Origin: Thermoplasmata archaeon UBA61
Lineage (GTDB): Archaea; Thermoplasmatota; Thermoplasmata; Lutacidiplasmatales; UBA184
NCBI GenBank assembly: GCA_002503985.1
Contig: DASW01000006.1
Coordinates: 1 to 64,000 of the forward strand
Length of the DNA: 64,000 nucleotides
Reading direction: 5' to 3'
Numbering within the stretch: the stretch's first letter is position 1; every line of letters starts with the position of its first letter. The translations under genes were made by a program, and so were the position numbers. Shown piece by piece: positions 24,237 through 32,830 of the stretch. Below the pieces are notes generated by a model that was not told where the DNA came from, searched no databases, and saw nothing but the letters and a program-made list of their open reading frames with translations.

Positions 24237-25465
24237 CCCTCGTACTCCCGGGCGATCGCATCCGCCCAGGCCGCGAACGTCTCCCGCTCCTGGTCGGTCA
24301 GGACACTACTGTTGACGATCCGTGGGGCTCCCACCACGTGGCCGGCCGGTTCGACCGGGAGGTGTTCCTTGAACTGGTCCACGACCTTCTCGAAGCCTTC
24401 TTCCACGAGAAGGTCCCCGAGACGATCCTTGTGCGGCGACCGGTCGGACCAGTGCGCCATCACTCGGTCCATGAACTCCGCAGCGCTCTTCCAGTCGTCC
24501 AGCAGCGCCACGGGCTTCGCCATCTTGGGCCCGGACCTCCCTTTCGAGTGGCCTCCCATCATGAAGGCGATCTTCCGGTTCGGACCGGGCTTAATGGCCG
24601 GAAAGGCTTGACGGATGCAGTTCATCGACTTCTTGCACTTGGCCCCGTCGATCGAGAGCTCCTGGGTGGAGGAATTCCACCGGATCGCCTTGCCCGGACA
24701 TCGTGCCGCGAGGTCCTTTCCGGAGACCTCTCCGGCCTCGACCTTCGCCCGCAGGGCGGTCGGGTCCACCTCGGGGGCCCCTTCCCAGAGTCCCACGAAG
24801 GCGAAATCGGCTCGGTGGGCCGCCCGCGCGCAATCCATGGGGCATGCGCTGAACTTGAGCTTGATTTTGAACGGGAACGGCTGGCTCGCCAGCTTTTCGT
24901 AAAACGCCGGGTAGCGGAAGAAGTAATCCCGAGCGGCCAAGGAGTCGAACAGCGCGTACTCGCACAAGGCCGGTCCCACACACGCTGCCGAATCCCGGAA
25001 CGTGTCTCCCGTCCCGCCGATGTCCGTTCCCAGAGCCCGGAGCTCGTCCACGGCCTGGTCGGCGAGCTCGGGCTGGATCGGCATGACGAGGTCCCCGGTC
25101 TGCCCGACCGTCTCGACCGAACCGAGGCCGAACTTGTCGCAGAAATCGAGGAGCTTGCGGAGCTCATCGGTCCGGTAGAATTGGCCGGACGGGTGGTAGA
25201 TCCGGAAGTGGACCTCGGTCTGCTGGCCGTCCTTGGTCCTGCGCGCGATGAACCCGGTGAACTCGCACCGGATCCGAGCGGACCCACCGAACCAGGGCGA
25301 AAGTCCCTCGCCGAGTCCTCTCGCGTAGGCTTTGATCGGGTACTGTCCCTTCTTGAGCTCGGTAACGTGGCTCGGCCACGGCCCCTTCTCGAGCTCGTCC
25401 AGCATTTCAAGACCCCTCCGGAGGGAGGGATCCTCTACTGGCTTCTCGCGAACAACCTCGCCCAT
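24233..25465 (-). CDS. dsrA: Dissimilatory sulfite reductase alpha subunit (variant ferredoxin cluster)
   Basis: A 410-aa DsrA. The N-terminal LDELEKGPWPSHVTELKKG is family-typical. The siroheme-coupled cluster motif C162-x5-C168 and C208-x3-C212 (FSACPMDC) is intact. The ferredoxin domain is altered: C256 (RCPGKAI) is kept, but the expected CxxCxxC reads C277-K-K-S280-M-N-C283, so the middle cysteine is serine (codon TCG). The peripheral cluster could be serine-ligated, three-iron, or absent. ATG 25465 is chosen for its TATA-like box; an alternative ATG at 25405 (MLDELEKG) is possible. It overlaps dsrB by ATGA, first gene of the operon. Confidence 0.95.
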   Translation of the reverse strand: MGEVVREKPVEDPSLRRGLEMLDELEKGPWPSHVTELKKGQYPIKAYARGLGEGLSPWFGGSARIRCEFTGFIARRTKDGQQTEVHFRIYHPSGQFYRTDELRKLLDFCDKFGLGSVETVGQTGDLVMPIQPELADQAVDELRALGTDIGGTGDTFRDSAACVGPALCEYALFDSLAARDYFFRYPAFYEKLASQPFPFKIKLKFSACPMDCARAAHRADFAFVGLWEGAPEVDPTALRAKVEAGEVSGKDLAARCPGKAIRWNSSTQELSIDGAKCKKSMNCIRQAFPAIKPGPNRKIAFMMGGHSKGRSGPKMAKPVALLDDWKSAAEFMDRVMAHWSDRSPHKDRLGDLLVEEGFEKVVDQFKEHLPVEPAGHVVGAPRIVNSSVLTDQERETFAAWADAIAREYEG

Positions 25466-25502
25466 AGAGGCTCGGCCGAGAGAAACGAGTTGGGCAGGCT
25501 GG

Positions 25503-25510
25503 TTGAATAC
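25503..25510 (-). promoter_or_regulatory. Putative dsrABMK promoter (TATA-like)
   Basis: On the minus strand GTATTCAA is centred about 41 bases before the dsrA ATG, predicting a leader of roughly 15 bases. The 256-base region to the divergent gene at 25722 shows no gene; a second AT-rich patch (about 25634-25650) may serve the plus-strand gene. Confidence 0.4.
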
Positions 25511-25721
25511 ATGGTCAACTGGATTTGAGCAGAACTCAGCCCGGCGCAATCCCTCGGACCCACGTATCGCAGGGTGTCGAGACCGTACCGTCGGCTCAAC
25601 TCGACTGCGGGTCCTGCGCTGGTTCTATACCCTCGAAAAATCCGTTAATTCACCAACAGCCACTTCGTCGGCCGGGAACTTTCGACGAGACGGCTGGAAG
25701 GACCTTGGGGGTAGGAAGAAG

Positions 25722-26399
25722 ATGATGAGTCGCCGCTTCGGACGACGGGCGATGCTGTGGGTCGGAGTTTGTGCCGTGGTCGGGGTCCTGCTCATGAGCG
25801 GACTCGTGTCGAGCGGCGGACAAGCCGCGCCACGACTGACACCGTCTGCGTCGAACCTGTCGGTTTCCATTACGGTCAACCCTCAGTCCGTGAGCGAAGG
25901 CTCCATGTTCACGGTCACCGCGTGGGTCTCGGAAGGACAGGGGCCGTTCACCTTCATTTGGAACAGCCTCCCCCAAGGGTGCCTGACACCGGGCAACGTG
26001 TCGAGCTGGACCTGCAGCCTCAGTTCGGCCGGCCAATACTCGGTGGCGGTGTCCGTTAGCAACCACTCCGGGGCCACCGGGGGCGCGACCCAGTCGATCA
26101 CCGTAACGAGCAGCGGTGGAAACGGGAACGGCGGCAGTTCCTCGAACAACAATGGTTCCAACGGATTCAACCTGTCCTCCTTCGGACCCATCCTGGTCTA
26201 CGGGCTCATCGCGGGGATCATCGTGTTCGCGCTCCTGATTGCGTTGACCGTGGGCGTCATCATGATCGCCGTCACCCTCTCCCGTCGCTTGCCCCGAATC
26301 CCTCGGCATGGAGTCGTGTGCCCCTCGTGCCACGCGACCGCTCCGGGTGGCTCGAAGTTCTGTCCAGCGTGCGCCTCGCCGCTACCGCCCCCGACGTGA
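25722..26399 (+). CDS. Membrane-anchored Ig/PKD-like surface protein with cytoplasmic zinc ribbon
   Basis: A 225-aa protein of unknown role. Order: a signal or anchor helix (about residues 8-32), an extracellular PKD/Ig-like beta domain (~48-130, SITVNPQSVSEGSMFTVTAW, PFTFIWN), a Gly/Ser/Asn-rich linker, a transmembrane helix (~160-190), and a C-terminal zinc ribbon CPSC...CPAC. The ribbon would lie in the cytosol, the PKD domain outside. Two adjacent ATGs start at 25722. It diverges from dsrA; no functional tie to sulfite metabolism is visible. Confidence 0.8.
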   Translation: MMSRRFGRRAMLWVGVCAVVGVLLMSGLVSSGGQAAPRLTPSASNLSVSITVNPQSVSEGSMFTVTAWVSEGQGPFTFIWNSLPQGCLTPGNVSSWTCSLSSAGQYSVAVSVSNHSGATGGATQSITVTSSGGNGNGGSSSNNNGSNGFNLSSFGPILVYGLIAGIIVFALLIALTVGVIMIAVTLSRRLPRIPRHGVVCPSCHATAPGGSKFCPACASPLPPPT

Positions 26400-26475
26400 A
26401 ACGACCCGAAGGAGCTCGATGGCCGCCTCGGTCGACGGTCGTTAAGGGGCTAGGTGCTCCCTCGGTTCCGTAGGG

Positions 26476-27666
26476 ATGAAGACGGGATCCCGGCTCCGTG
26501 CGCTCGAGTGTCGCGCGTGCTGCACCCAGGCCGATTCCACTCGCGTGACGGGCACCTGCCCAACCTGCGGCCACGCTCTCTTCGCGGTCTACGACACGTC
26601 TCGTCTGGATGGCTCGTCCTGGTGGAGCGGCCTTTCCGACCGCCCCACGACGCTCTGGCGGTACCGGGAGCTTCTTCCCGTGCAGGAGAGCGCGAACATC
26701 ACGACGCTCGGGGAAGGGGGAACGCCCATCCTGGACCTCGGCGAGGTCCCGAACGCTCCCGGCCTCCGGGTGATGGCGAAGGACGACGGCGTGATCCCGA
26801 CCGGCTCGTTCAAGGCCCGCGGGATGGCGGTCGCGGTCTCCCGCGCCCGGGAGCTCGGGCTTCGGGAGCTCTTCGTCCCGAGCGCGGGGAACGCGGGGAC
26901 CGCGCTGGCCGCCTATTCCGCTCGCGCCGGTCTGACGGCACGGGTCTACCTCCCGGAAAGGACCCCTGAACCGATGAAGCGGGCGGTCCGCTCGTACGGC
27001 GCTGAGGTCGTCGAGGTCCCCGGAACGATCCGAGAGGCGGGGGAGACGGCCCGGATTCGGGAGAAGGGCCGCGGGTCGTTCGACATGTCGACGCTGCGAG
27101 AGCCCTACCGGGTGGAGGGAAAGAAGACGATGGGGTTCGAGATCGTCGAGCAGACCGGTACGGAGGGCCTCCCCGACGCTATCCTCTACCCGACGGGCGG
27201 TGGAACCGGTCTCGTCGGCATGGCGAAAGCGTTCCGAGAGCTCCGGACCCTCGGCCTCCTCGACCGAATCCCCCGACTCTATGCCGTGCAGCCCGAAGGC
27301 TGCGCTCCCGTCGTCCGGGCGCTCGTCGATGGGGCACCGAAGGTGACCCCGTGGCCCAACCCGAGGACGATCGCTCCCGGCCTTCTCGTCCCAGCTCCGT
27401 TCTCGTCCGAGAGGATCCTCGAGGCGATCCGGGAGACCCGGGGCGGCGGCGTCACGGTCTCGGACCGGGAGATCCTCCAGGCGATGCGCGACCTCGCGAC
27501 CCGCCACGGGGTCTCGGCGTCCCCCGAAGCGGCCGCGCCGTACGCCGCTCTGCCGAAGCTCCTCCAGAACGGCGCGCTCCGTCCAGGCGAGCGGGTCCTC
27601 GTCTACCTGACCGGCACCGGTCTCACGTTCTCCCTCGAGGACCTGGAGCGGTCGCTCTCCCCGTAG
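26476..27666 (+). CDS. thrC: Threonine synthase
   Basis: A 396-aa PLP enzyme (fold type II) making threonine from O-phosphohomoserine. An N-terminal zinc-ribbon-like part (CRACC...CPTCG) is common in archaeal ThrC. The LGEGGTPILD segment, the PLP lysine in PTGSFKARGMAV, PSAGNAGTALAAYSARAG, and YPTGGGTGLVGMAKAF (phosphate-binding glycine loop) are all present. The C-terminal domain ends at the usual place. A TATA-like CGTTAAGGGG lies about 30 bases upstream. Confidence 0.92.
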   Translation: MKTGSRLRALECRACCTQADSTRVTGTCPTCGHALFAVYDTSRLDGSSWWSGLSDRPTTLWRYRELLPVQESANITTLGEGGTPILDLGEVPNAPGLRVMAKDDGVIPTGSFKARGMAVAVSRARELGLRELFVPSAGNAGTALAAYSARAGLTARVYLPERTPEPMKRAVRSYGAEVVEVPGTIREAGETARIREKGRGSFDMSTLREPYRVEGKKTMGFEIVEQTGTEGLPDAILYPTGGGTGLVGMAKAFRELRTLGLLDRIPRLYAVQPEGCAPVVRALVDGAPKVTPWPNPRTIAPGLLVPAPFSSERILEAIRETRGGGVTVSDREILQAMRDLATRHGVSASPEAAAPYAALPKLLQNGALRPGERVLVYLTGTGLTFSLEDLERSLSP

Positions 27667-27696
27667 AGGGGGCTCGGCCGGACCGCTACGTCCGGG

Positions 27697-28344
27697 TTAC
27701 TTGCGCAGCAGCCGGAACGCGATGTTGAAGTCGTTGAGGACCATCGCCGACTTGACCCAGAGCACGCAGAGCGCCTCGAGCTCCCGGGATCCCTCGATCC
27801 CGCCGATGTCGATGACCGAAGGCCAGCCGAAGTCGTGAAGGATCTTCTCGACCGTCTTCTTCGCGGCCGCGTCGTTCCCGCAGATGAACATGTCTGGGGG
27901 TCCGTGCGGGAACTTGGGTCGGAAGAAGTTCGGGTTGCCGGTGGTGTTGAACGCCTTCACGACCCGGGCCCGGGGGATCGCCTTCTGGTTCTCCTCGCCC
28001 GCCGACGACGAGTGGCCGAACGCGAGCGTCGGAGGACCCTGACCGGTGAACGAGAGCGGGTTCGTCGCGTCAATCACGACCTTTCCGTCGAAGTGAACGG
28101 CCCCTGCGAGGAGAATCACGTCCACGGTCGCCACGCCCAGCGTGGCCAGGACCACGACCTCTCCGAACGCCGCGGCCTCGGCGAAGGTCCCGGTCGAACC
28201 TTTCCCGTTCGTTCCCTTCGCCCACTCGACCGTCTTTGGGTTGTCGGCGGTCCGGCTCCCGAGCCGAACCTCGTGCCCGAGCGTGACGAAGCCGGTGCCG
28301 AGGGCCTTCGCCACGTCGCCGCTTCCCAAGATGCCGACCTTCAT
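27697..28344 (-). CDS. F420-dependent NADP reductase-like (NPD/P5CR-type) oxidoreductase
   Basis: A 215-aa Rossmann protein with GILGSGDVAKALGTGFVTLGHEV at the N-terminus and SRT after the second strand, a pattern that binds NADP phosphate. The middle VVVLATLGVATVDVI, DATNPLSFTG and KAFNTTGNPNFFRPKF are typical of the NADPH-dependent F420 reductase/YgaD-like family. Whether it uses F420 cannot be decided here. ATG 28344 begins directly before the dinucleotide motif; the open frame upstream to 28665 is not family-like. Confidence 0.82.
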   Translation of the reverse strand: MKVGILGSGDVAKALGTGFVTLGHEVRLGSRTADNPKTVEWAKGTNGKGSTGTFAEAAAFGEVVVLATLGVATVDVILLAGAVHFDGKVVIDATNPLSFTGQGPPTLAFGHSSSAGEENQKAIPRARVVKAFNTTGNPNFFRPKFPHGPPDMFICGNDAAAKKTVEKILHDFGWPSVIDIGGIEGSRELEALCVLWVKSAMVLNDFNIAFRLLRK

Positions 28345-28367
28345 GCGGATTCCTCGGGCGGCGGATG

Positions 28368-28844
28368 TTACGTCGAGGTATGAAGGCTCGCTTTTGGCGA
28401 AAGGGAGGGTGCGCCCAGCGCGTCCAATGTGCGCCGGTCGCGGAGAAAGCTGAGGGTTTTCACGCGGTGGCAGTCGCGACAGACCGTCTGGAGGTTCGAG
28501 TACTCGAGCGCGGCGCCTCCGGCGGCGATCTCGACGATGTGGTCGACGTCCAGTTGGCGGGCCCGTCGACGGCCGTGGCAGATCTGGCACGTGTACCGAT
28601 CCCGAAGCATCACGTAGGACCGGGCCGAGTCCCAGAAGTAGTGTCCGTGGAACTTCCACTGGCACTTTCGAGAACAGTACGGGCTCCGGTGAGAGCGGAG
28701 CTCCTCACCGCACTCCACGCACCGACCGGCGCGTCGGGCCTCCGTCCGGCGGCGGGCTCCGTCTGAGAACCACGCGGCGGAGAGGGAGATGATCCGGCCG
28801 TTGGGGCCGACCACCACCGACTCCGAGGACTTGGGAGCGGGCAT
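28368..28844 (-). CDS. HNH endonuclease-domain protein
   Basis: A 158-aa standalone HNH protein. An N-terminal zinc ribbon (CVECGEEL...YCSRKCQ) precedes the HNH core: TCQICH, LDVDHIVEIAAGG, and NLQTVCRDCHRVKT with the catalytic DH pair and structural cysteines. It resembles McrA-like nucleases found alone in genomes. There is no methylase, toxin partner or integrase adjacent. The start is uncertain: ATG 28844 is used, GTG 28889 is possible. Confidence 0.78.
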   Translation of the reverse strand: MPAPKSSESVVVGPNGRIISLSAAWFSDGARRRTEARRAGRCVECGEELRSHRSPYCSRKCQWKFHGHYFWDSARSYVMLRDRYTCQICHGRRRARQLDVDHIVEIAAGGAALEYSNLQTVCRDCHRVKTLSFLRDRRTLDALGAPSLSPKASLHTST

Positions 28845-28988
28845 TCGTCCCGGAGGCGGCGCGCGGGACTCAAGAGGGTTCCCGTGCACTGGAAACCGGT
28901 CGAATCGGAAAGCGGGTCCGCGGGGACTCTGCCGGGCGGGGTCTTCTCGATGTACGGTTTATTCTGGTCCCGCTAGGGGGGAGTGGAT

Positions 28989-29972
28989 ATGTCGTTCCCG
29001 CTCGCGGAGTGGATCGATGGGCACGGACACTGCCGACACAACCTCGCGATCAGCGGGATGGTCGGCACGATCTTGCCGCCCGTACCTTCGGCCGCGGAGG
29101 TGCGCGCGGCCAACGCGAGCGAGCTCCGTAAGCGGCTCGCCGAGGACCTATCGGTAGACGACCGTCGGGTGTTCCTGACCACGGGGGCAAGCGAGGCGAA
29201 CGCCCTCGTCCTCACGTTCCTCGGTCACCGTCGTAAGGGCGGATCGCCCGGTGCCTGCCGGTTCTGCCCTCCCGAGTACCCCCCCATGTTCGATATCGCT
29301 CGATGGGCCGGCTTCCGTCTGACGACGGGAGCGGGCGCGACCGAGGGGGCGCTCGTCTCCCAGCCGCGGAACCCCGAGGGGGACCTCTGGGACCGGACGC
29401 GATTCCTAGAATGGGCCTCGGGCGCGCGATGGGTCCTCGTGGACGAGACGTTCCGCGAGTTCGCGGGAACCCGCTCCCTTCTCGGAACGGACCGTCCCGG
29501 CCTCTGGGCCACCGGGTCGTTCACGAAGTTCTTCGCCGGGGATGACCTGCGCGCCGGGTTCCTCGTAGCCCCGGAGGACCGCGCCACGGAGTTCGCCTAC
29601 TTCCACGGCCTGGTCACGAACCAGCTCGCTCCGTACTCCGTCGCCGGCGCGACACGGGCGCTTCGGGACCGCGACAAGACCCGCCGGAAGGTCCGCGCCG
29701 TCCTGAAGGCCAACATCGCGGCCGCCCGCACAGCGTTTCCGAACCTCCATCCGCCCGACGCGCCCGTGATGTTCGACCACCCAGCATCGGGCGAGGGAGG
29801 GGACGCCCTCTCGCACCGGGCCCTGGGCGCCTCGGTCCTCGTCTGCTCGGGGTCGTTCTTCGGGGACCCCTCGGGAGTCCGTCTCTGCCTCACCCGACGG
29901 AGCTTCCCGACGGACCTTGCATCCTACCTCGCGGTCCGCGCGCGAGCCCCCAAGACTCGGACCCCGCGCTAA
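28989..29972 (+). CDS. PLP-dependent aminotransferase, class I/II (HisC/CobD-like)
   Basis: A 327-aa fold-type I aminotransferase. It has FLTTGASEANALVLTFL, the LVDETFREFAG aspartate region, the Schiff-base lysine in TGSFTKFFAGDDLRAGF, and a C-terminal SGVRLCLTR arginine segment. A short cysteine pair (GACRFCPPEYP) follows the PLP glycine loop. Substrate unknown; the nearest general families are histidinol-phosphate and threonine-phosphate type enzymes. ATG 28989 has GGGGGGAG six bases ahead, which favours it over GTG 28983. Confidence 0.8.
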   Translation: MSFPLAEWIDGHGHCRHNLAISGMVGTILPPVPSAAEVRAANASELRKRLAEDLSVDDRRVFLTTGASEANALVLTFLGHRRKGGSPGACRFCPPEYPPMFDIARWAGFRLTTGAGATEGALVSQPRNPEGDLWDRTRFLEWASGARWVLVDETFREFAGTRSLLGTDRPGLWATGSFTKFFAGDDLRAGFLVAPEDRATEFAYFHGLVTNQLAPYSVAGATRALRDRDKTRRKVRAVLKANIAAARTAFPNLHPPDAPVMFDHPASGEGGDALSHRALGASVLVCSGSFFGDPSGVRLCLTRRSFPTDLASYLAVRARAPKTRTPR

Positions 29973-29984
29973 GGGCCGACCCGG

Positions 29985-30269
29985 TCACCTGCGGTCGACG
30001 CGCTCGACGGCCCCTTGGGGGAAGCGACCGAGCGACAGCCTCGCCATCGTGACGTTGTGGACCGACTCGACCCGGGTCGGAGGGCACCGACCGGCGCGCT
30101 CCTTGAGGAAGGTCGTCGCGAACTTCACCGCCTGGTCCCGGTCGGACTCGTGAGAGAGCAGGAACCCCCGCGCGAGCTCCGTCAAGACCGCCCGCGTCGG
30201 CACGACTTCTTCGATCTGGTGGACCTCTTCGTCGAACGATCCGGGAGTCTCTTCGTTCGACGGGGCCAT
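29985..30269 (-). CDS. Conserved-looking hypothetical protein (94 aa)
   Basis: A 94-aa acidic-to-basic protein, predicted mostly helical (EEVHQIEEVVPTRAVLTEL, DQAVKFATTFLKER). No domain recognised and no cysteine pair apart from one Cys. A TATA-like TTTTATGCC sits about 27 bases upstream on the minus strand, consistent with leaderless expression, which is the main support. It is convergent with the aminotransferase and divergent from the class III aminotransferase. Confidence 0.6.
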   Translation of the reverse strand: MAPSNEETPGSFDEEVHQIEEVVPTRAVLTELARGFLLSHESDRDQAVKFATTFLKERAGRCPPTRVESVHNVTMARLSLGRFPQGAVERVDRR

Positions 30270-30386
30270 TTTGATGGAGCGACCCGAGAGCGCGGCATAA
30301 AAGCAGACGGTCCAAGGGAAGGCGGAAGGTCAAACTGGGGAACCGTGGATTTTTTACCCTCCCGCTGACCTCGGTCCCACGAGACC

Positions 30387-31778
30387 ATGAGCGAGAGCAC
30401 TCCCTCCTACGTTCCGCCCTCCGCGGTACCGTCGTCCGGTAAGCCGAAGCGCGGGGTCGTGCTGAAAACGCCGATCCCGGGCCCGAAGGCCCAGAAGATC
30501 ATCGCCCGCGACGAACGCTTCCTGATGACCAGTACGAAGACGTCACCGATCGTCGCCGCTTCCGGGGACGGGTGCTGGATCACCGACGTCGACGGGAACC
30601 GCCTCCTCGACTTCGCCTCGGGCGTGGCCGTCCAGGCGGTCGGGTACTCGCATCCCGACGTCGTCCGCGCCGTCCGCGAACAGGTCGGCAAGCTGACCCA
30701 CTTCGCGGGGACGGACTTCTACTACGAGAACCAGACCCTCCTCGCCCAGAAACTGGTCCAGATCACCCCGGGGAACTACGAGAAGAAGGTGTTCTTCACC
30801 AACAGCGGCACCGAGAGCGCGGAGGCCGCGCTCAAGATGGTCCGCTGGAACCGACAGAAGCCGATCGTCATCGGCCTCATCGGCGCGTTCCACGGGCGGA
30901 CGATGGGGTCGCTCACGATGACCACCTCGAAACCGGTCCAGCGCGCCCGGTTCGGGGCGTACGTCGGCGGCGGCCACCACATCCCCCCACCGAACTGCTA
31001 CCGCTGCCCGTACAAGCTCGAGTACCCGAGCTGCGACCTCTACTGCGCGAAGATCCTCAAGGAGCTCTACTTCCAGACGTCGATCCCGCCTGAGGACGTC
31101 GCCGCGTTCCTCGCGGAGCCCGTCATGGGCGAGGGAGGCTACATCGTGCCGCCGAAGGGCTGGCACGCCGCCCTGAAGGCGATCCTGGACGAGTACAAGA
31201 TCCTCCTCATCGACGACGAGGTCCAGGCCGGCATGGGACGCACGGGAAAGTGGTTCGCGATCGAGCACCACGGCGTCACCCCGGACATCACGACGATGGC
31301 GAAGGCGCTCGGCGGGGGTCTGCCGCTCGGCGCGATCGCGTTCCGCAAGGAGCTCGATTTCACGACCCCGGGCTCGCACTCGAACACCTTTGGTGGGAAC
31401 CTCGCGGCGGTCGCGGCAGCCCAGGCCACGATCGAAGTGATCGAGAAGGAGCACCTCCTCGACAACGCACGCGACATGGGGAACTACCTGCTCTCCCGCC
31501 TCCGGGAGCTCCAGTCGAAGTTCTCCGAGGTCGGCGACGTCCGAGGCCTCGGGCTCATGACGGCCACCGAGTTCGTCAAGGACCGGAAGACGAAGGAGCC
31601 CGCCGTGGCGTTCCGCGACCGCGTCCTCGAGGAGGCGTACAAGCACGGCCTCATCCTCTTGCCGTGCGGCAAGTCCTCGATCCGCTACATCCCGCCCCTC
31701 ATCGTTCGCCGCGAGGAGATCGACGAGGCGGTGGAGATCCTCGAGGCGGCCCTCCGGACGGCGCACACCGCGGCATGA
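30387..31778 (+). CDS. Class III PLP aminotransferase (GABA/ornithine aminotransferase or racemase family)
   Basis: A 463-aa fold-type I enzyme. It has FTNSGTESAEAALKMVRW, GAFHGRTMGSLTMT, the AEPVMGEGGYIVPP loop, LLIDDEVQAGMGRTG, and the Schiff-base lysine in TTMAKALGGGLPLGA. A cysteine-bearing insert (NCYRCPYKLEYPSCDLYC) is shared with archaeal class III enzymes, some of which are amino-acid racemases. The Zn alcohol dehydrogenase gene overlaps its stop by ATGA, so the pair may turn an amine into an aldehyde and then an alcohol; this is inferred. A TATA-like ATTTTTTACC lies about 35 bases upstream. Confidence 0.87.
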   Translation: MSESTPSYVPPSAVPSSGKPKRGVVLKTPIPGPKAQKIIARDERFLMTSTKTSPIVAASGDGCWITDVDGNRLLDFASGVAVQAVGYSHPDVVRAVREQVGKLTHFAGTDFYYENQTLLAQKLVQITPGNYEKKVFFTNSGTESAEAALKMVRWNRQKPIVIGLIGAFHGRTMGSLTMTTSKPVQRARFGAYVGGGHHIPPPNCYRCPYKLEYPSCDLYCAKILKELYFQTSIPPEDVAAFLAEPVMGEGGYIVPPKGWHAALKAILDEYKILLIDDEVQAGMGRTGKWFAIEHHGVTPDITTMAKALGGGLPLGAIAFRKELDFTTPGSHSNTFGGNLAAVAAAQATIEVIEKEHLLDNARDMGNYLLSRLRELQSKFSEVGDVRGLGLMTATEFVKDRKTKEPAVAFRDRVLEEAYKHGLILLPCGKSSIRYIPPLIVRREEIDEAVEILEAALRTAHTAA

Positions 31779-32818
31779 GGTTCGGTCGGCTCGCGGGCCC
31801 GGGGACCGTCGTCGTCGAAGAGCGGCCCGAGCCGACGCCGGGCCCGGGCGAGGTCACGGTCACGCTCGCCGCGTGCGGGGTCTGCGGTACCGACCTTGAG
31901 AAGCTGCGGGGGAACTACCGCACCGCCGGCGTCATCGGGCACGAACCGGTCGGCCGGGTCGCGAAGGTGGGGGACGGCGTCTCCGACCTCTCGGTCGGGG
32001 ACCGCGTCTTCGTCCACCACCACGTCCCGTGCTACTCGTGCGAGGTGTGCGCTCGGGGCGACTACACGTTCTGCCCCACGTACTCGAAGACCAACATCGA
32101 CCCGGGCGGGTTCGCGGACACGTTCCGGGTCCCGCGCGAGAACGTCGAGCGGAAGGCGGTCCTCAAGCTGGACCCCAAGGTCGACTGGGACTCGGGCGCT
32201 CTCCTCGAGCCGGCCGGGTGCGCCTTCACGGCGATCCGGAAGGTCGCGATGCCCGAGCGGGCGACCGTCTTCATCCTGGGTCTAGGACCCGTCGGTCTGC
32301 TCTATGCCCGTCTGGTCCGGGCGCTCGGAGCGTCGTGGGTGGGCGGGACCGAGGTCTCGCCGCTTCGACGCGCCGCGGCGGAGCGAGGAGGCATCGACGT
32401 GACCCTGGACCCGAGGGATCCAGCGAGCGTCCGGGCGGCGGTCGACTCCGCCACGAAGGGACGCGGCGTCGACCTAGCGGTCGTGGCGACCGGCCACCCT
32501 TCGGTCGCGAAGTCCGCGACCGAGCTCGTGCGGCGCGGTGGCACGGTGAACTTCTTCGGCCTCCCCGAAGCCGGGAGCCGCCTGGACGCGGACCTCCAGG
32601 ACCTCTATCTTCGCGGGGTCCGCCTGATCCCATCGTACGCGACCACCGAGCCCGACCTCGCGGAAGTGCACCGGCTCGTGGCGCACGGGGAGCTCTCGAT
32701 CGCCGACCTCGTGACCCACCGCGTGCCGCTCGCGCGGGTCGCCGAGGCGTTCCGCCTCGCGGGCCGACCGGACGAAGCCGTGAAAGTGACCGTCACCGGG
32801 GCCGCGTCGGCTGAGTAG
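31775..32818 (+). CDS. Zinc-dependent medium-chain alcohol/polyol dehydrogenase
   Basis: A 347-aa MDR dehydrogenase. The catalytic zinc site CGVCGTDLEKL and GHEPVGRVAKVG, the structural zinc lobe with CYSCEVCARGDYTFC, and the Rossmann motif ILGLGPVGLLYARLVRALG are clear. Features such as SKTNIDPGGFADTF recall sorbitol and threonine dehydrogenase groups; the substrate is open. Start ATG 31775 overlaps the preceding stop (ATGA), indicating a two-gene operon with the class III aminotransferase. The much longer frame from 31250 is antisense to nothing known and rejected. Confidence 0.88.
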   Translation: MRFGRLAGPGTVVVEERPEPTPGPGEVTVTLAACGVCGTDLEKLRGNYRTAGVIGHEPVGRVAKVGDGVSDLSVGDRVFVHHHVPCYSCEVCARGDYTFCPTYSKTNIDPGGFADTFRVPRENVERKAVLKLDPKVDWDSGALLEPAGCAFTAIRKVAMPERATVFILGLGPVGLLYARLVRALGASWVGGTEVSPLRRAAAERGGIDVTLDPRDPASVRAAVDSATKGRGVDLAVVATGHPSVAKSATELVRRGGTVNFFGLPEAGSRLDADLQDLYLRGVRLIPSYATTEPDLAEVHRLVAHGELSIADLVTHRVPLARVAEAFRLAGRPDEAVKVTVTGAASAE

Positions 32819-32830
32819 GGGTCGGGCGGT

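Noticed and set aside
24338..25528. 396-codon frame antisense to dsrA
   Set aside because: Shadow frame; the dsrA strand carries all siroheme and cluster ligands.
28368..28844. HNH protein as part of a restriction or defence island
   Set aside because: No methylase, helicase, toxin or other defence gene lies beside it; neighbours are metabolic.
30543..31766. 407-codon frame antisense to the class III aminotransferase
   Set aside because: No domain, compositionally biased; the plus-strand enzyme is complete.
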